From positions 86,571-147,684 of the forward strand of contig NEWT02000035.1 in assembly GCA_002869925.2 (NCBI GenBank): a DNA stretch of 61,114 nt, read 5' to 3'. Position 1 is the first letter of the stretch. Each line of letters starts with the position of its first letter. This document shows positions 35,442 to 44,109 of this stretch, piece after piece. Source of the DNA: Nitrospira sp. CG24A (GTDB lineage Bacteria; Nitrospirota; Nitrospiria; Nitrospirales; Nitrospiraceae). The notes under the pieces are model-generated. The model was not told where the DNA came from and did not search any database. It saw nothing but the letters and a program-made list of their open reading frames with translations. The position numbers and the translations under genes were made by a program.

Positions 35442-36460
35442 GCCTTGGTTTTGTGTGGCGAGTACTGCTTGTGAGCGGCTGTGAGGTGGGCACGGACCGA
35501 TTGGACCAACTCTGGTGGGCTCAGCACTTTGGCATCAGCACCCCATGAAAGAATCCAAGAAGTAATTTCTTCTAGCCCCCCGGCTTGGAAGGTGACGATG
35601 ACTGACTTATCCTTTTGCAGCTTGAGCGATTGGGTTGGATGCCACTGACGCTCTTTGAGGAGATAGGCCACATCGGAGCTGAACCAGATGCGCACGGTCT
35701 TTATGGGTTCATCGATCAGACCAAAAAGACGACGGGACTGAGCCTCCCAGGAAAAGTCCGACGGCATGTCGAAGCGATCGTCGGTCACATCGACTCGATG
35801 GATGCGCTCAACAGAAAACATACGGAGCGCCTTGGCACGATCCGAGTACCCGACGATATACAGGCCATACTGATAGAGAACCAGCACATACGGGTCGACG
35901 TGATGCGCAGTTGGCTCTTCATAATCCGGTCTTTGATGATACAGCATCACGGTGCGCTGCAGGAGTAGTGCCCTTCTGAGATCACTCAAAATCCTCGTCT
36001 GCTTCGCGTACGATCGCTTCGGCCCTTGCACAGGGACAAATACGCGGCTGATCCTCTCCAGATGATTGGCGACTTTGGCGGGAAGCCCAGATTCGACTTT
36101 CGCAATCACGCTTTCAAGATCGTCGACAAACAGTGTGCCTTTCAAATAGGCCAGATGATTCTTAGCCAGATGCAGCGACATGAGTTCATACTGAGTGATA
36201 GCAATTTTTGGAAGGCCTTTGTAGCCAAGAGGCAATTGCCACGTCTGCTCGCCCGACCCATTGGACCGCTCGAGGGGATGGCCTTCTTTTTCAATTTCCG
36301 CCAGATCGCGATACACCTGCCGTCTGGTAATCCCGAATTCGTCGGCCAGTCCATTGATCGTCACGGCTCGACTAGCCAGAGCCCGCATCATGCGGGCGAG
36401 GCGATCAGCCTGGCTGTAGGCTTTGGGCTTGCGCCCTCTCGGATTGCGCTGGTTATCCAT
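35438..36460 (-). CDS. WYL-domain transcriptional regulator
   Basis: A 340-residue regulator: winged HTH (about 18-75, TINGLADEFGITRRQVYRDLAEIE) and a WYL domain (about 150-240). The name-giving WYL triplet reads LYI in GLYIVGYSDR, and the conserved arginine is in LRMFSVERIHRVDV. A C-terminal domain (about 255-330) resembles the WCX extension. Such regulators sense nucleic-acid ligands and often repress phage-defence loci. It is 4 bp after the PDZ lipoprotein gene and 59 bp before the DnaG-like gene, all in one direction. Confidence 0.9.
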   Translation of the reverse strand: MDNQRNPRGRKPKAYSQADRLARMMRALASRAVTINGLADEFGITRRQVYRDLAEIEKEGHPLERSNGSGEQTWQLPLGYKGLPKIAITQYELMSLHLAKNHLAYLKGTLFVDDLESVIAKVESGLPAKVANHLERISRVFVPVQGPKRSYAKQTRILSDLRRALLLQRTVMLYHQRPDYEEPTAHHVDPYVLVLYQYGLYIVGYSDRAKALRMFSVERIHRVDVTDDRFDMPSDFSWEAQSRRLFGLIDEPIKTVRIWFSSDVAYLLKERQWHPTQSLKLQKDKSVIVTFQAGGLEEITSWILSWGADAKVLSPPELVQSVRAHLTAAHKQYSPHKTKA

Positions 36461-36464
36461 CGTC

Positions 36465-37691
36465 TTAGAGCCCCGGTCTCGACTCCGCTACGATGCTGAG
36501 TTCCAACGGAGAACCGGCACGCCGGATATCGAGCTTCAAGATCTGACCTACTTCAACCTGGCAGAGTCGTTTCGCTTCCCGTTCTGAAGATACGCTCGAT
36601 AAGACCTCGCCGTTACAGGCGACAACTCTATCACCGACCTTGAGGCCTGCTTTTTCCGCCGGCAGGCCGCTTCGAATTTCCCTCACGAGGTAGTATCGTG
36701 TCCCCGCTGATTCTTGTAAGTCCCAATTGATACCGACCCGTCCGGACCCAAGCAACCCGGTTTGCGACCCGAAGCGAGCGAGAATGCGCTGTACAATGGC
36801 GCGGGCCAGGCTCTCAGGATCATCAGCCGTGGTGTCAGAACCGTATCCCTCCCCATTGAATAACACCACACCGCTCTCGACATCGATGATGCGAAAGCCC
36901 AGCGACACGCGACTATTCTGGTCTCCATCGGGTCGCCCCCATTGCTGTACTTCGCCCACCACGATGGCCTGCGCACCAACGAGTCTCCCGACGTTCAGCA
37001 CCTCGACATCATCTGCGTGCTTGAGTTGGATGACCTGCTCCTTGAACACTTCGTCGAGTTCGGCTCGCTCGACCATATTGATATCCAAATCCAAGAACAA
37101 TGTTGTTACCATTCCAGCCACACGCGAGCCCGATTCTTCTGCACCGGGCGCATCCTCAAACGCCATCACGGCCATCGTTCGATACCGATCGATCGTCTCC
37201 CGATTAATCGGGCCGACACCGGTCACGACCGGCTCAGGACGTCCACGCATCCCGCCGACTCCTAACGCAGCGGTGCCTGATGACGCACAGGCGCGACGGC
37301 GCTGTAAAATAGCGGCCGGCGTGCCCCAGGCACAGAGCTCCTCGTTCACCAGCACAATGTGATGCGGATATTCGCGCTGATGGTCTGCCACAATGTTGGT
37401 GAAAGGATAGAACAGACAACCCCCGACCCACATGGAAAGTGGACAGAGAGCTAATTCGTAGAGCCACTGTTTGCGAGCGGTAAGGGAATATTCCCAGACC
37501 AGCATCTGGCCATCGTCACGCAACACACGATCCGGACGTCCAACCTGGGCGATGACCTCATCCTTCGTCATCGGCACGGCCAGCCGGTCCAACTTGGATT
37601 CCGACTTCATCACCGTATACAGCACACCGCATCCGGAACAGACACAGGCAAGGAGCGCCATCACTATCCAACAGCCAAGCTGTTTGAGCAT
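36465..37691 (-). CDS. Lipoprotein with SmpA-like, CsgG-like and PDZ parts
   Basis: A 408-residue lipoprotein starting MLKQLGCWIVMALLACVCSGC, split here as MLKQLGCWIV and MALLACVCSGC, with the lipobox cysteine at the end. The N-terminal part has an SmpA/OmlA-like motif (VPMTKDEVIAQVGRPDRVL). The middle (about 170-290) recalls CsgG/GNA1162 lipoproteins: RTMAVMAFED, LDINMVERAELDEVF, LVGAQAIVVGEV. A PDZ domain covers about 325-400 (EIRSGLPAEKAGLKVGDRVV). Probably an outer-membrane-anchored assembly factor; substrate unknown. The frame extends upstream but the ATG at 37691 gives the lipobox. Confidence 0.8.
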   Translation of the reverse strand: MLKQLGCWIVMALLACVCSGCGVLYTVMKSESKLDRLAVPMTKDEVIAQVGRPDRVLRDDGQMLVWEYSLTARKQWLYELALCPLSMWVGGCLFYPFTNIVADHQREYPHHIVLVNEELCAWGTPAAILQRRRACASSGTAALGVGGMRGRPEPVVTGVGPINRETIDRYRTMAVMAFEDAPGAEESGSRVAGMVTTLFLDLDINMVERAELDEVFKEQVIQLKHADDVEVLNVGRLVGAQAIVVGEVQQWGRPDGDQNSRVSLGFRIIDVESGVVLFNGEGYGSDTTADDPESLARAIVQRILARFGSQTGLLGSGRVGINWDLQESAGTRYYLVREIRSGLPAEKAGLKVGDRVVACNGEVLSSVSSEREAKRLCQVEVGQILKLDIRRAGSPLELSIVAESRPGL

Positions 37692-37813
37692 ATTGGGCGA
37701 CTCCAGGAAGCTAACCGCGCGAGGACGCAGGGTACCACCCTGCACAAGAAGGCTGCAATGGAACGGGAAAAGAGAGGAGACGATCAGAGAACTTTCTCGC
37801 AGCATCCCTCGCA

Positions 37814-37939
37814 CAGGATGCTCAAACAGGCTGCCAGCAAGGCCGCAGCCGATGGAAGCACCGGAGGCGTACCCTCAGGGGTACGTTGAGGATGCTTTCG
37901 AGGCGAGAACGAAGCTGGCGGCCTGTTTCAGCATCCTGT
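37814..37939. repeat. Long hairpin repeat, full copy
   Basis: A 126-bp imperfect palindrome: CAGGATGCTCAAACAGG at one end and CCTGTTTCAGCATCCTG at the other, with an inner stem GGAGGCGTACC / GGTACGTTGAGG. It starts right at the algH stop and may end that transcript. Confidence 0.85.
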
Positions 37940-38499
37940 TAATTCAGAGAAGGGTCGAAGGGCATATCCGCATAATGGCGATAATCATCGCCTAGGGCGC
38001 TCACGATGTCCGGCCAGATACGTGTGGGATCCTTGTCGAACACCGCGCTGGGGTCTGCTGGGATGGTAAACCACGATCCGGTCTGCATTTCAGACTCCAG
38101 TTGTCCAGGGCCCCATCCGGAATATCCGATGTAGGCGCGAAACGCCTCTCGCCCCTCACTGGCAGTCAAAATACGATCGACGAGCTCTGTGTCCCCGCCA
38201 AGACAGATTCCATCGAACACGTGGTGGGAATTCTCAGGCAATTGATCCAAGCGATAGAGCATCATCACCTGATTCGTTTGCACTGGCCCTCCGGAGAAGA
38301 GGACGTGCCGTTGCCCTTCGAGAATCGGAACTTGTGGTAAGGCTTCCGAGACCGACATCGCAGTCGGACGGTTGACGACAACACCCAGCGCCCCTTCGGC
38401 TCCATGCTCGCAGAGCAACACGACGGCCTGTCGAAAGTTCGGGTCGCGCAAGGACGGTGCGGCAATGAGGAAGATGCCCTTTCCCAGTGGAGCTTTCAT
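37939..38499 (-). CDS. algH: AlgH/YqgE family protein
   Basis: A 186-residue UPF0301 protein from the ATG at 38499 (MKAPLGKGIFLIAAPSLRD). Family motifs: FRQAVVLLCEHGAEGALGVVVNRP, split as FRQAVVLLCEHGAEG and ALGVVVNRP; FSGGPVQTNQVM; AYIGYSGWGPGQLESEM. The biochemical role is not established; it has been tied to alginate control and stress in other bacteria. The longer upstream frame crosses the repeat at 38571-38740 and is not coding. Confidence 0.92.
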   Translation of the reverse strand: MKAPLGKGIFLIAAPSLRDPNFRQAVVLLCEHGAEGALGVVVNRPTAMSVSEALPQVPILEGQRHVLFSGGPVQTNQVMMLYRLDQLPENSHHVFDGICLGGDTELVDRILTASEGREAFRAYIGYSGWGPGQLESEMQTGSWFTIPADPSAVFDKDPTRIWPDIVSALGDDYRHYADMPFDPSLN

Positions 38500-38570
38500 A
38501 GTAGTAATCCTACCGCTTGAGCCGGTGACGTGCAAGCGGCACGAAGAACCATACCCAGCAGACAGGCCAA

Positions 38571-38740
38571 GCAGGATGCTCAAACAGGCCAGACTTCTCA
38601 CCCGCCCACCCCTGGCGCGCCGAGACACGCCTTGTCCCAAGCAAGGCCGCAGCGAGTGCAGGCCCGAGGCGTACCCTTGCGGTACGTTGAGGGTCTGAGC
38701 GATGCGAGAACGATGCTGCAACCGGTTTCAGCATCCTGCT
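38571..38740. repeat. Long hairpin repeat, extended copy
   Basis: A 170-bp copy: GCAGGATGCTCAAACAGGCC at the left and CCGGTTTCAGCATCCTGC at the right, with the extra ACTTCTCACCCGCCCACCCC segment and inner GAGGCGTACC / GGTACGTTGAGGG stem. It abuts the nitrilase stop codon. Confidence 0.85.
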
Positions 38741-39536
38741 AGCGATAGAGGGATTCGCGACGATCGCGGAGCAAATCGTTGTAGCGCGTGATCGATTTAT
38801 TCCGCGCGTCGGCTGGATCGATCTCGACAAGATACAGTTCTTCTTGGTCTCGCGGGGCGCGATGCAAAATCGTCCCCTTGGGAGCGACGACTTCGCTGTT
38901 CCCAATATAGGTTAGAGAATCTTTCCCCCCTCGCGCTTCGCTCCCTATCCGATTACATGTAATCGCGAACACACGATTTTCCAAGCATCGAACCGGCATG
39001 GAGTCCGGACAATTGGGCAAGATGAGATTCGAGGGATGACAAATAATCTCTGCGCCCTTGAGCGCCAACGTGCGGGCCGCCTCCGGATAATACCAATCGA
39101 AACAGATCATGACGCCGATCTTGGCCGGCCCGATATCCCAGACCTGAAATCCTGTATCGCCGGGCGTAAAGAACAGCGTTTCTTCAAAAAACAGATGGGC
39201 CTTGCGATAGCATCCGATAAACCCCGACGGGCCGACAACCACAGCGGAGTTATAGCAGGCAGCCCCAGCGCGCTCCGGCAGGCCCGCCACAATCGTCATG
39301 CGGCGCCGCTTCGCCAGGTCGATCAGCCGTTGTGTGGTCGGCCCATTCGGCACCGACTCCGACAGGGTCATCACTTCTTGCTGCGATACGAACTGATACC
39401 CTGACGCGCATAATTCCGGCAAGACGATCAGATCGGCGTCAGCCTGGTCGAGAGTTGCCACAATCGTGTCGAGATTGTGCGAGACTTCACCGAATCGTGG
39501 TGCGAACTGAAAAAACCCCACTCGCATGATCGTCAT
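38739..39536 (-). CDS. Carbon-nitrogen hydrolase (nitrilase superfamily)
   Basis: A 265-residue amidase-type enzyme. The catalytic triad is complete: Glu in LPELCASGY, Lys in YRKAHLF and Cys in VMICFDWYYPEAAR; further motifs are RCLENRVFAITCNRIG and YIGNSEVVAPKG. It should hydrolyse a small amide or carbamoyl compound; the substrate cannot be told (N-carbamoylputrescine or omega-amide type is possible). Cytoplasmic. Start at 39536, or ATG three codons later. Confidence 0.9.
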   Translation of the reverse strand: MTIMRVGFFQFAPRFGEVSHNLDTIVATLDQADADLIVLPELCASGYQFVSQQEVMTLSESVPNGPTTQRLIDLAKRRRMTIVAGLPERAGAACYNSAVVVGPSGFIGCYRKAHLFFEETLFFTPGDTGFQVWDIGPAKIGVMICFDWYYPEAARTLALKGAEIICHPSNLILPNCPDSMPVRCLENRVFAITCNRIGSEARGGKDSLTYIGNSEVVAPKGTILHRAPRDQEELYLVEIDPADARNKSITRYNDLLRDRRESLYR

Positions 39537-39550
39537 GCCCCCGAGAACAA

Positions 39551-39576
39551 AACGGGCAGGGTCGCCCCTGCCCGTT
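39551..39576 (-). terminator. Rho-independent terminator of the SmbP-like gene
   Basis: An 11-bp stem AACGGGCAGGG (39551-39561) / CCCTGCCCGTT (39566-39576) followed on the minus strand by TTTTGTTCT, 24 bp after the stop codon. A textbook terminator. Confidence 0.85.
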
Positions 39577-39599
39577 CAAGAACACTCTTACTCGACCGT

Positions 39600-39947
39600 T
39601 TACTTCACTTCTGACAAATGCGTAACTGCGCCTTCGGCATGCTGTGTGCCCACATCAGCGTGACCAGCCTTGCCATGGGCCACGGCTTCCTTGAGATGCG
39701 TAATGCCTTCAGCCAAATGCGGATTCTTCATATCACCGGCCATGGCATGTTTCAGCCCTTCTTCAGCATGCTGCACCAAGGCATCGGCATGCCCCTGTTT
39801 GCCATGCGCCACGGCTTCCTTCGCATGCGCCAAGGCTTCACCCACATGCTTGTCAGCAGCGAGGGCGAGCCCGCTGAACAGCGGAAATCCGACAAGCGCG
39901 GCAACCGCCGCCACAGCTAGTGCTCCGCGATGGATTCTCATGGTCAT
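39600..39947 (-). CDS. SmbP-like small metal-binding protein
   Basis: A 115-residue exported protein with a signal peptide (about 1-30, ending LALAADK) and a mature part of His-rich helical repeats: HAKEAVAHGKQGHADALVQH, HAEEGLKHAMAG and HLKEAVAHGKAGHADVG. This pattern is that of SmbP from Nitrosomonas europaea, a periplasmic protein that binds several divalent metal ions. It likely buffers copper or other metals in the periplasm of a nitrifier. A GAGGAGG site precedes the ATG; a strong terminator follows. Confidence 0.88.
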   Translation of the reverse strand: MTMRIHRGALAVAAVAALVGFPLFSGLALAADKHVGEALAHAKEAVAHGKQGHADALVQHAEEGLKHAMAGDMKNPHLAEGITHLKEAVAHGKAGHADVGTQHAEGAVTHLSEVK

Positions 39948-40046
39948 AGCATCCTCCTCAGTGGTTAAGGTTCTGGACAGGTGAACGGTATCAGCAATAT
40001 CCTTATCGTATGTTACTTATCACCTTACACAGCCGTTTTTTTACTG

Positions 40047-40925
40047 TCAAGAAGGCCTCACTTGTGGATCGACATTCAGGATGTGCTGCAATCCCTTGGC
40101 GTCTTTTTCAACAGGACAGGCAAAGTCCCGGCTCCACTCCCACCAGGACCCGGGATAGTTACGCACCTTCCGATACCCGGCGAGCTTGAGAACAAAATAC
40201 AGCCAGGACGAACGGACACCGCCGGTGCAATAACAGATGACTTCTTGATCTTGCCTAAGGCCTTTCTCGGCAAGACTCTCTGCGATCGTCTGGAGATCTT
40301 TGACGGTGGCGTTGGCGTGGAGAAATCCGGTCCACGCGAGATGAATGGCCGAGGGAATGTGGCCAGGTCGCGGAATCCCCGATACCTCTTTCCCGAGATA
40401 TTCTTCGAGACTGCGCGCATCGACGATCGCGGTGCCGGGATGCGGTTGCTTCACAATCTGCTTCAATTCATCTTTGCCGGCAATCACAGCGGTGACTGGC
40501 TTGACGGTGAAGGTCCCAGGTTTCGCCGTCACACACCCATGTTCGAACGGCCGTTTTTCCTGTGTCCACTTGACCCAGCCACCATCGAGAATACGCAGAC
40601 GCGTATGTCCGAGGTATTCCAACATCCAGAACATGCGGCCTTCGTCTCCCCAATTGTCGAATGGATTGGAGTAGATGACGACATCGCTGTCCTGACTGAT
40701 GCCCAAGGCGCGGATCTTCTGTTCCATGCGTCCGCGATCGGGATCGAGCAATCCCTTCGGCACAGCATGAGGGTCGCTGTATTCATGCCACGTCGAATGC
40801 ACCGCGCCTGGAATATGGCCACCGAACTCGTAGGCTGCTCGCCCACGGACATCGAGAATGACCAGTCCTGTCTGCCCCAGGCTTCTCTGGAGCGTGTCGG
40901 TATCGATCAACAAGGCGTGTGTCAT
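40047..40925 (-). CDS. Two-domain rhodanese sulfurtransferase
   Basis: A 292-residue thiosulfate or 3-mercaptopyruvate sulfurtransferase. The N-terminal rhodanese repeat (VILDVRGRAAYEFGGHIPGA, about 18-130) is structural; the C-terminal one carries the catalytic cysteine in ICYCTGGVRSSWLYF. The active loop CTGGVRS is closer to thiosulfate sulfurtransferases than to the CGSGVTA of mercaptopyruvate enzymes. No signal peptide is evident. The pentahaem cytochrome gene upstream on the same strand ends 23 bp earlier, so the two may be co-transcribed. Confidence 0.92.
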   Translation of the reverse strand: MTHALLIDTDTLQRSLGQTGLVILDVRGRAAYEFGGHIPGAVHSTWHEYSDPHAVPKGLLDPDRGRMEQKIRALGISQDSDVVIYSNPFDNWGDEGRMFWMLEYLGHTRLRILDGGWVKWTQEKRPFEHGCVTAKPGTFTVKPVTAVIAGKDELKQIVKQPHPGTAIVDARSLEEYLGKEVSGIPRPGHIPSAIHLAWTGFLHANATVKDLQTIAESLAEKGLRQDQEVICYCTGGVRSSWLYFVLKLAGYRKVRNYPGSWWEWSRDFACPVEKDAKGLQHILNVDPQVRPS

Positions 40926-40948
40926 GTCGTTCCTTTTGCCATGAGCCT

Positions 40949-42229
40949 TCAGCCTTCAGCTTTGCAACTTCCTCCGTCTTGCTGACGGTTGACCGCTGAG
41001 ACCTGATTGCCCTCGTCCAATACTGCGGCAAGCGCGCCGGACAGCGGGAACTCCCGCTCGTATACGACGAATCGATAGGGATCGCTCCCCGTCAGCCCAT
41101 ATTTCGTCTCCAGCATCTCATGTTGCTTATCGGTCAGGATGTGGTATTGCACACGAGTCTTCACTTTCAAGCCCTCCGCCTTGGCCGGAAGTTGATACGC
41201 AAACTGATATTCCCGGCTGGCCAAGGGTAATAAGCGGTTATCATACAATTCAACGATAGCCGGCTGCCACATGATCCAGCGGCCCATCGTCGATGTATGC
41301 TGATCGATCACCTTTCCCTGTTGATCCTCCACTGAAAATTCCACCGTGAAATATCGATCGGGATCGCCGGTCGGGATCTTGTGACCGGCTCCCGCATTGA
41401 TCAACGTCAGTGTAAACCCAACTCGATCTCCCGGTTTGGGCGATGCGTTGTCGGCCTTGACGTGTATTCCCACCGCCCGCTTCACCATATCGGGGTCATG
41501 CCCGCCGCGCCAGAGGTGCTTGCGCCCTCGCCTGATCGGACTATTGGTCGCGACCGGACGGTCGACTTCAGGCATATGGCAGCTCTGGCAAATGAAACCC
41601 CGCTCCTGCATGAAAAACTTGCCTTCGTATTCCGCGTACGTCCCGCAAGGTCCTACATTATAAAACTGGGCCGGCCCGGACACGACATTGTGACAACGAT
41701 AACAGACCTGCGCCGTTCTGAAATTCGGATCGAACTTGGTCGGGTGCGGCGCAGCCGAATCGTCGAATGGCCCATAGATGACTCCGTCCCGCACATGACA
41801 GACCGCACAAGTTACCGATTCCTTCTGATATTCTGGATCGTACTGGGGGTTAGGCTCTTGAACGGCCTTCTCTACCCGCCCTCGCGGAATCTCCTTTACC
41901 AAGGTCGGCTGCTGATTTTCCAGCGGGGTGTGACAGTTCAAGCACACCCACACATTCTTATCTTTTTTCCAATAGGCCTGAAAGAACGGATCTTCATAGG
42001 CATGGGCATGGATACTCGTTTTCCATTCGTCGTAGATCTCGCGATGGCATTCTCCACAGGATTCAGCCTTCAGACTCGTCAGACCCTCAGGAATTTTTTG
42101 ATATGGAATCGCATGGGCGTAATCCGACCGCAATCCGAAAATCACGACTGGTTTGATCTCGGTGTAATACACATACACGAGCACACCCACCAGAACACAA
42201 CCGAGCAGAGCTTTTATAAGGGTCTTCAT
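40949..42229 (-). CDS. Membrane-anchored pentahaem cytochrome c
   Basis: A 426-residue protein with an uncleaved N-terminal helix (about 5-24) and five CxxCH motifs: CGECH, CLNCH, CAVCH, CYRCH and CQSCH, in the first 235 residues. This resembles the cytochrome c554/NapC-like multihaem group. The C-terminal half (about 250-410) is a beta-rich domain (GDRVGFTLTLINAGAGHKIP). It should pass electrons in the periplasm. The tandem genes at 58031 and 59430 share the plan (five haems then a beta domain with the HNLPTTHP-like or HSFPDGDP-like turn), so the three are paralogues. Confidence 0.9.
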   Translation of the reverse strand: MKTLIKALLGCVLVGVLVYVYYTEIKPVVIFGLRSDYAHAIPYQKIPEGLTSLKAESCGECHREIYDEWKTSIHAHAYEDPFFQAYWKKDKNVWVCLNCHTPLENQQPTLVKEIPRGRVEKAVQEPNPQYDPEYQKESVTCAVCHVRDGVIYGPFDDSAAPHPTKFDPNFRTAQVCYRCHNVVSGPAQFYNVGPCGTYAEYEGKFFMQERGFICQSCHMPEVDRPVATNSPIRRGRKHLWRGGHDPDMVKRAVGIHVKADNASPKPGDRVGFTLTLINAGAGHKIPTGDPDRYFTVEFSVEDQQGKVIDQHTSTMGRWIMWQPAIVELYDNRLLPLASREYQFAYQLPAKAEGLKVKTRVQYHILTDKQHEMLETKYGLTGSDPYRFVVYEREFPLSGALAAVLDEGNQVSAVNRQQDGGSCKAEG

Positions 42230-42314
42230 GCGGCTAAGAGACTATCCCAAAAAACTCTGTGTACGCACTGGAATTTTATTGGCTTGTACATCGAGAACAA
42301 CAGGAGCGCACTAT

Positions 42315-42574
42315 GCAGGATGCTCAAAAAGTCCTGACTTCTCACCCGCCCAACCCCGGCGGATATTTCACCCACCCGCCCTGAGTCTGCCAAGACAGAC
42401 TCTTTACCCCAGGACGCGCCGTTCCGCGGACACGGCCCAGCGCACTAGCACTCTATTAAGGGGTGGCTGGGATGATCCCAACTGCGCGCGTCCAACGAGG
42501 GTCTTCTGAGACCGCGCGTTGCGCGAGCACAGGGATTGTCCCAGCTACCCCTGCCACAATTTTCAGCATCCTGC
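42315..42574. repeat. Long hairpin repeat, largest copy
   Basis: A 260-bp copy with ends GCAGGATGCTCAAAAAGTCC and TTTTCAGCATCCTGC. The middle holds ACCCGCCCTGAGTCTGCC and GCGCGTTGCGCGAGCACAGG, shared with the regions at 2097, 23402 and 27208. The right end overlaps the last codons of the histone-deacetylase-family gene (…ALLAGC). Confidence 0.8.
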
Positions 42575-43510
42575 TAAGAGTGCCTGAATGTGGCGATCGA
42601 CCGAAGCAGCCAAGGATGTTAGGTGGTACCCGCCTTCGAGCGATGAGAGCATGCGTCCGCTTGCATGGCGCTTGGCGATACCGGCCACAATGCCGGTAAG
42701 ATTCGCATAGCCCTCTTCCGTCAACCCCATGCTCGCAAGCGGATCGTCTTTGTGCGCATCGAAGCCGGCGGAGACGATGACGAATTCTGGCTTGAACGCA
42801 TCGGCTGCCGGCACTAACGATTTCAGAAAGACGGCGCGATACTCCTCATCACCCTCACCCGCTTCCATCGGCACATTGATCGTGAAACCCTCTCCTGCTC
42901 CTTTGCCTCGTTCCGTAGCACCGCCCGTGCCAGGATAATGTGGATACTGGTGCGTACTGAAAAACAACACCGATGGATCAGCCTCAAAACTATGCTGGGT
43001 ACCGTTGCCATGATGCACGTCCCAATCAACAATCAAGACGCGTGTGAGGCCATACTTCTTCTGCACATAGCGCGCGGCGATCGCCACATTATTGAAGAGA
43101 CAGAAGCCCATCGCACGCCCTGCTTCAGCATGATGTCCGGGCGGCCTCACCGCACAAAATACATGGTTCACTTGCCCGTTCATAATCGCATCGACAGCGG
43201 CCAACGCCCCCCCGACTGCCAGATAGGCAGCGGTCAATGAGCCGGGAGACATGGAGGTGTCAGGGTCAAGCGAAACCCGCCCATTCGTCGGGGCATGAGT
43301 CTTCAGCATCGCAAGATACGAGGCTGCATGGATCTGCGTAATCCATTCGTCTTCCGCCTCTCGCGGTTCAATCCTAACCAGCCGAGCCGCCGTGCCGCTC
43401 TGGTCCAACTGCTGCATGATGGCACGCAACCGATGAGACGACTCAGGGTGCCCGGCCCCCATGTCATGGCTGAGATACGCAGGATGGTACACAAGGCCTG
43501 TCTTTCCCAT
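42563..43510 (-). CDS. Histone-deacetylase-family hydrolase
   Basis: A 315-residue zinc amidohydrolase of the arginase/HDAC fold. Family motifs: HPESSHRLRAI, RPPGHHAEAGRAMGFCLFNN (catalytic histidines), VLIVDWDVHHGNGTQ (zinc Asp and His) and VSAGFDAHKDDPL (second zinc Asp). Bacterial members deacetylate polyamines, acetoin-type or small acetyl-amide substrates; which one is unknown here. The C-terminal few residues lie in the repeat at 42315-42574. It is divergent from the TPR gene. Confidence 0.92.
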   Translation of the reverse strand: MGKTGLVYHPAYLSHDMGAGHPESSHRLRAIMQQLDQSGTAARLVRIEPREAEDEWITQIHAASYLAMLKTHAPTNGRVSLDPDTSMSPGSLTAAYLAVGGALAAVDAIMNGQVNHVFCAVRPPGHHAEAGRAMGFCLFNNVAIAARYVQKKYGLTRVLIVDWDVHHGNGTQHSFEADPSVLFFSTHQYPHYPGTGGATERGKGAGEGFTINVPMEAGEGDEEYRAVFLKSLVPAADAFKPEFVIVSAGFDAHKDDPLASMGLTEEGYANLTGIVAGIAKRHASGRMLSSLEGGYHLTSLAASVDRHIQALLAGC

Positions 43511-43533
43511 AGATGCTCCATCTCACTTGTCCT

Positions 43534-43703
43534 GCAGGACGCTCAAAATGGCCAGACTTTTTACCCGCCCAACCCCGGCGCGCCGAGACGCGCCTTGTCC
43601 GAGGCAAGGCCGAAGCGAGTGAAGCCCCGAGGCGTACCCTTGCCGTACGTTGAAGGCCTGAACGATGCGAGAACAAAGCTGGCAGATTTTTTCAGCGCCC
43701 TGC
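43534..43703. repeat. Long hairpin repeat between divergent genes
   Basis: A 170-bp copy with GCAGGACGCTCAAAATGGCC and TTTTTTCAGCGCCCTGC ends; the paired changes (GATGC to GACGC, GCATC to GCGCC) keep base pairing between the arms. It lies upstream of two genes, so here it is not a terminator. Confidence 0.8.
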
Positions 43704-43783
43704 CGAGGTCAGATTAGCATGCAGGAATCAGCATAGACAACGAGCGCTCGCCGCTGCTATGGTCGATGAGATTGGAGAAAGAC

Positions 43784-44098
43784 ATGGCAAATCGCCGCAT
43801 TGAACCGCTCAAAAAAGTCCTGGCCATTGACCCAAACGACGAGGTGGCTTGGTTCGGTCTCGGGAAAGCCTATATGGAAGATACGAACTTCGAAGAAGCA
43901 GCCAAGGCCCTTCAACAATGCGTGATCGTGAAACCCGCCTATTCAGCCGCCTATTATGCTCTGGCCCAATCACTAGAGAAGCTGGGTCGAATCGACGAAT
44001 GCCGAACCGTCTGCGCCACCGGCATCGACATCTCCACGAAAAACGGCGATATGATGGTAACGAAGGGTCTGGAGATGCTAAGAGGAAACTTGGGCTAA
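43784..44098 (+). CDS. TPR-repeat protein
   Basis: A 104-residue protein with about two and a half tetratricopeptide repeats: PNDEVAWFGLGKAYMEDTNF, split as PNDEVAWFGLGK and AYMEDTNFEEAAKALQ; then AYSAAYYALAQSLEKLGRID. TPRs serve protein contacts; no other domain is present. The ATG at 43784 follows GGAGAAAGAC; a further ATG at 43766 lies inside this leader. A possible extended -10 (TGCTATGGT) is at 43755. Partner unknown. Confidence 0.8.
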   Translation: MANRRIEPLKKVLAIDPNDEVAWFGLGKAYMEDTNFEEAAKALQQCVIVKPAYSAAYYALAQSLEKLGRIDECRTVCATGIDISTKNGDMMVTKGLEMLRGNLG

Positions 44099-44109
44099 TT
44101 CAGAAAATT

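Noticed and set aside
35438-36460. WYL regulator as PafB/PafC of a Pup-proteasome cluster
   Set aside because: It lies 17 kb from the pup gene, alone rather than in a pafBC pair, and next to an unrelated unit.
39981-40985. A 334-codon plus-strand frame opposite the sulfurtransferase
   Set aside because: The minus-strand gene has both rhodanese domains and the active-site loop; the plus frame has none.
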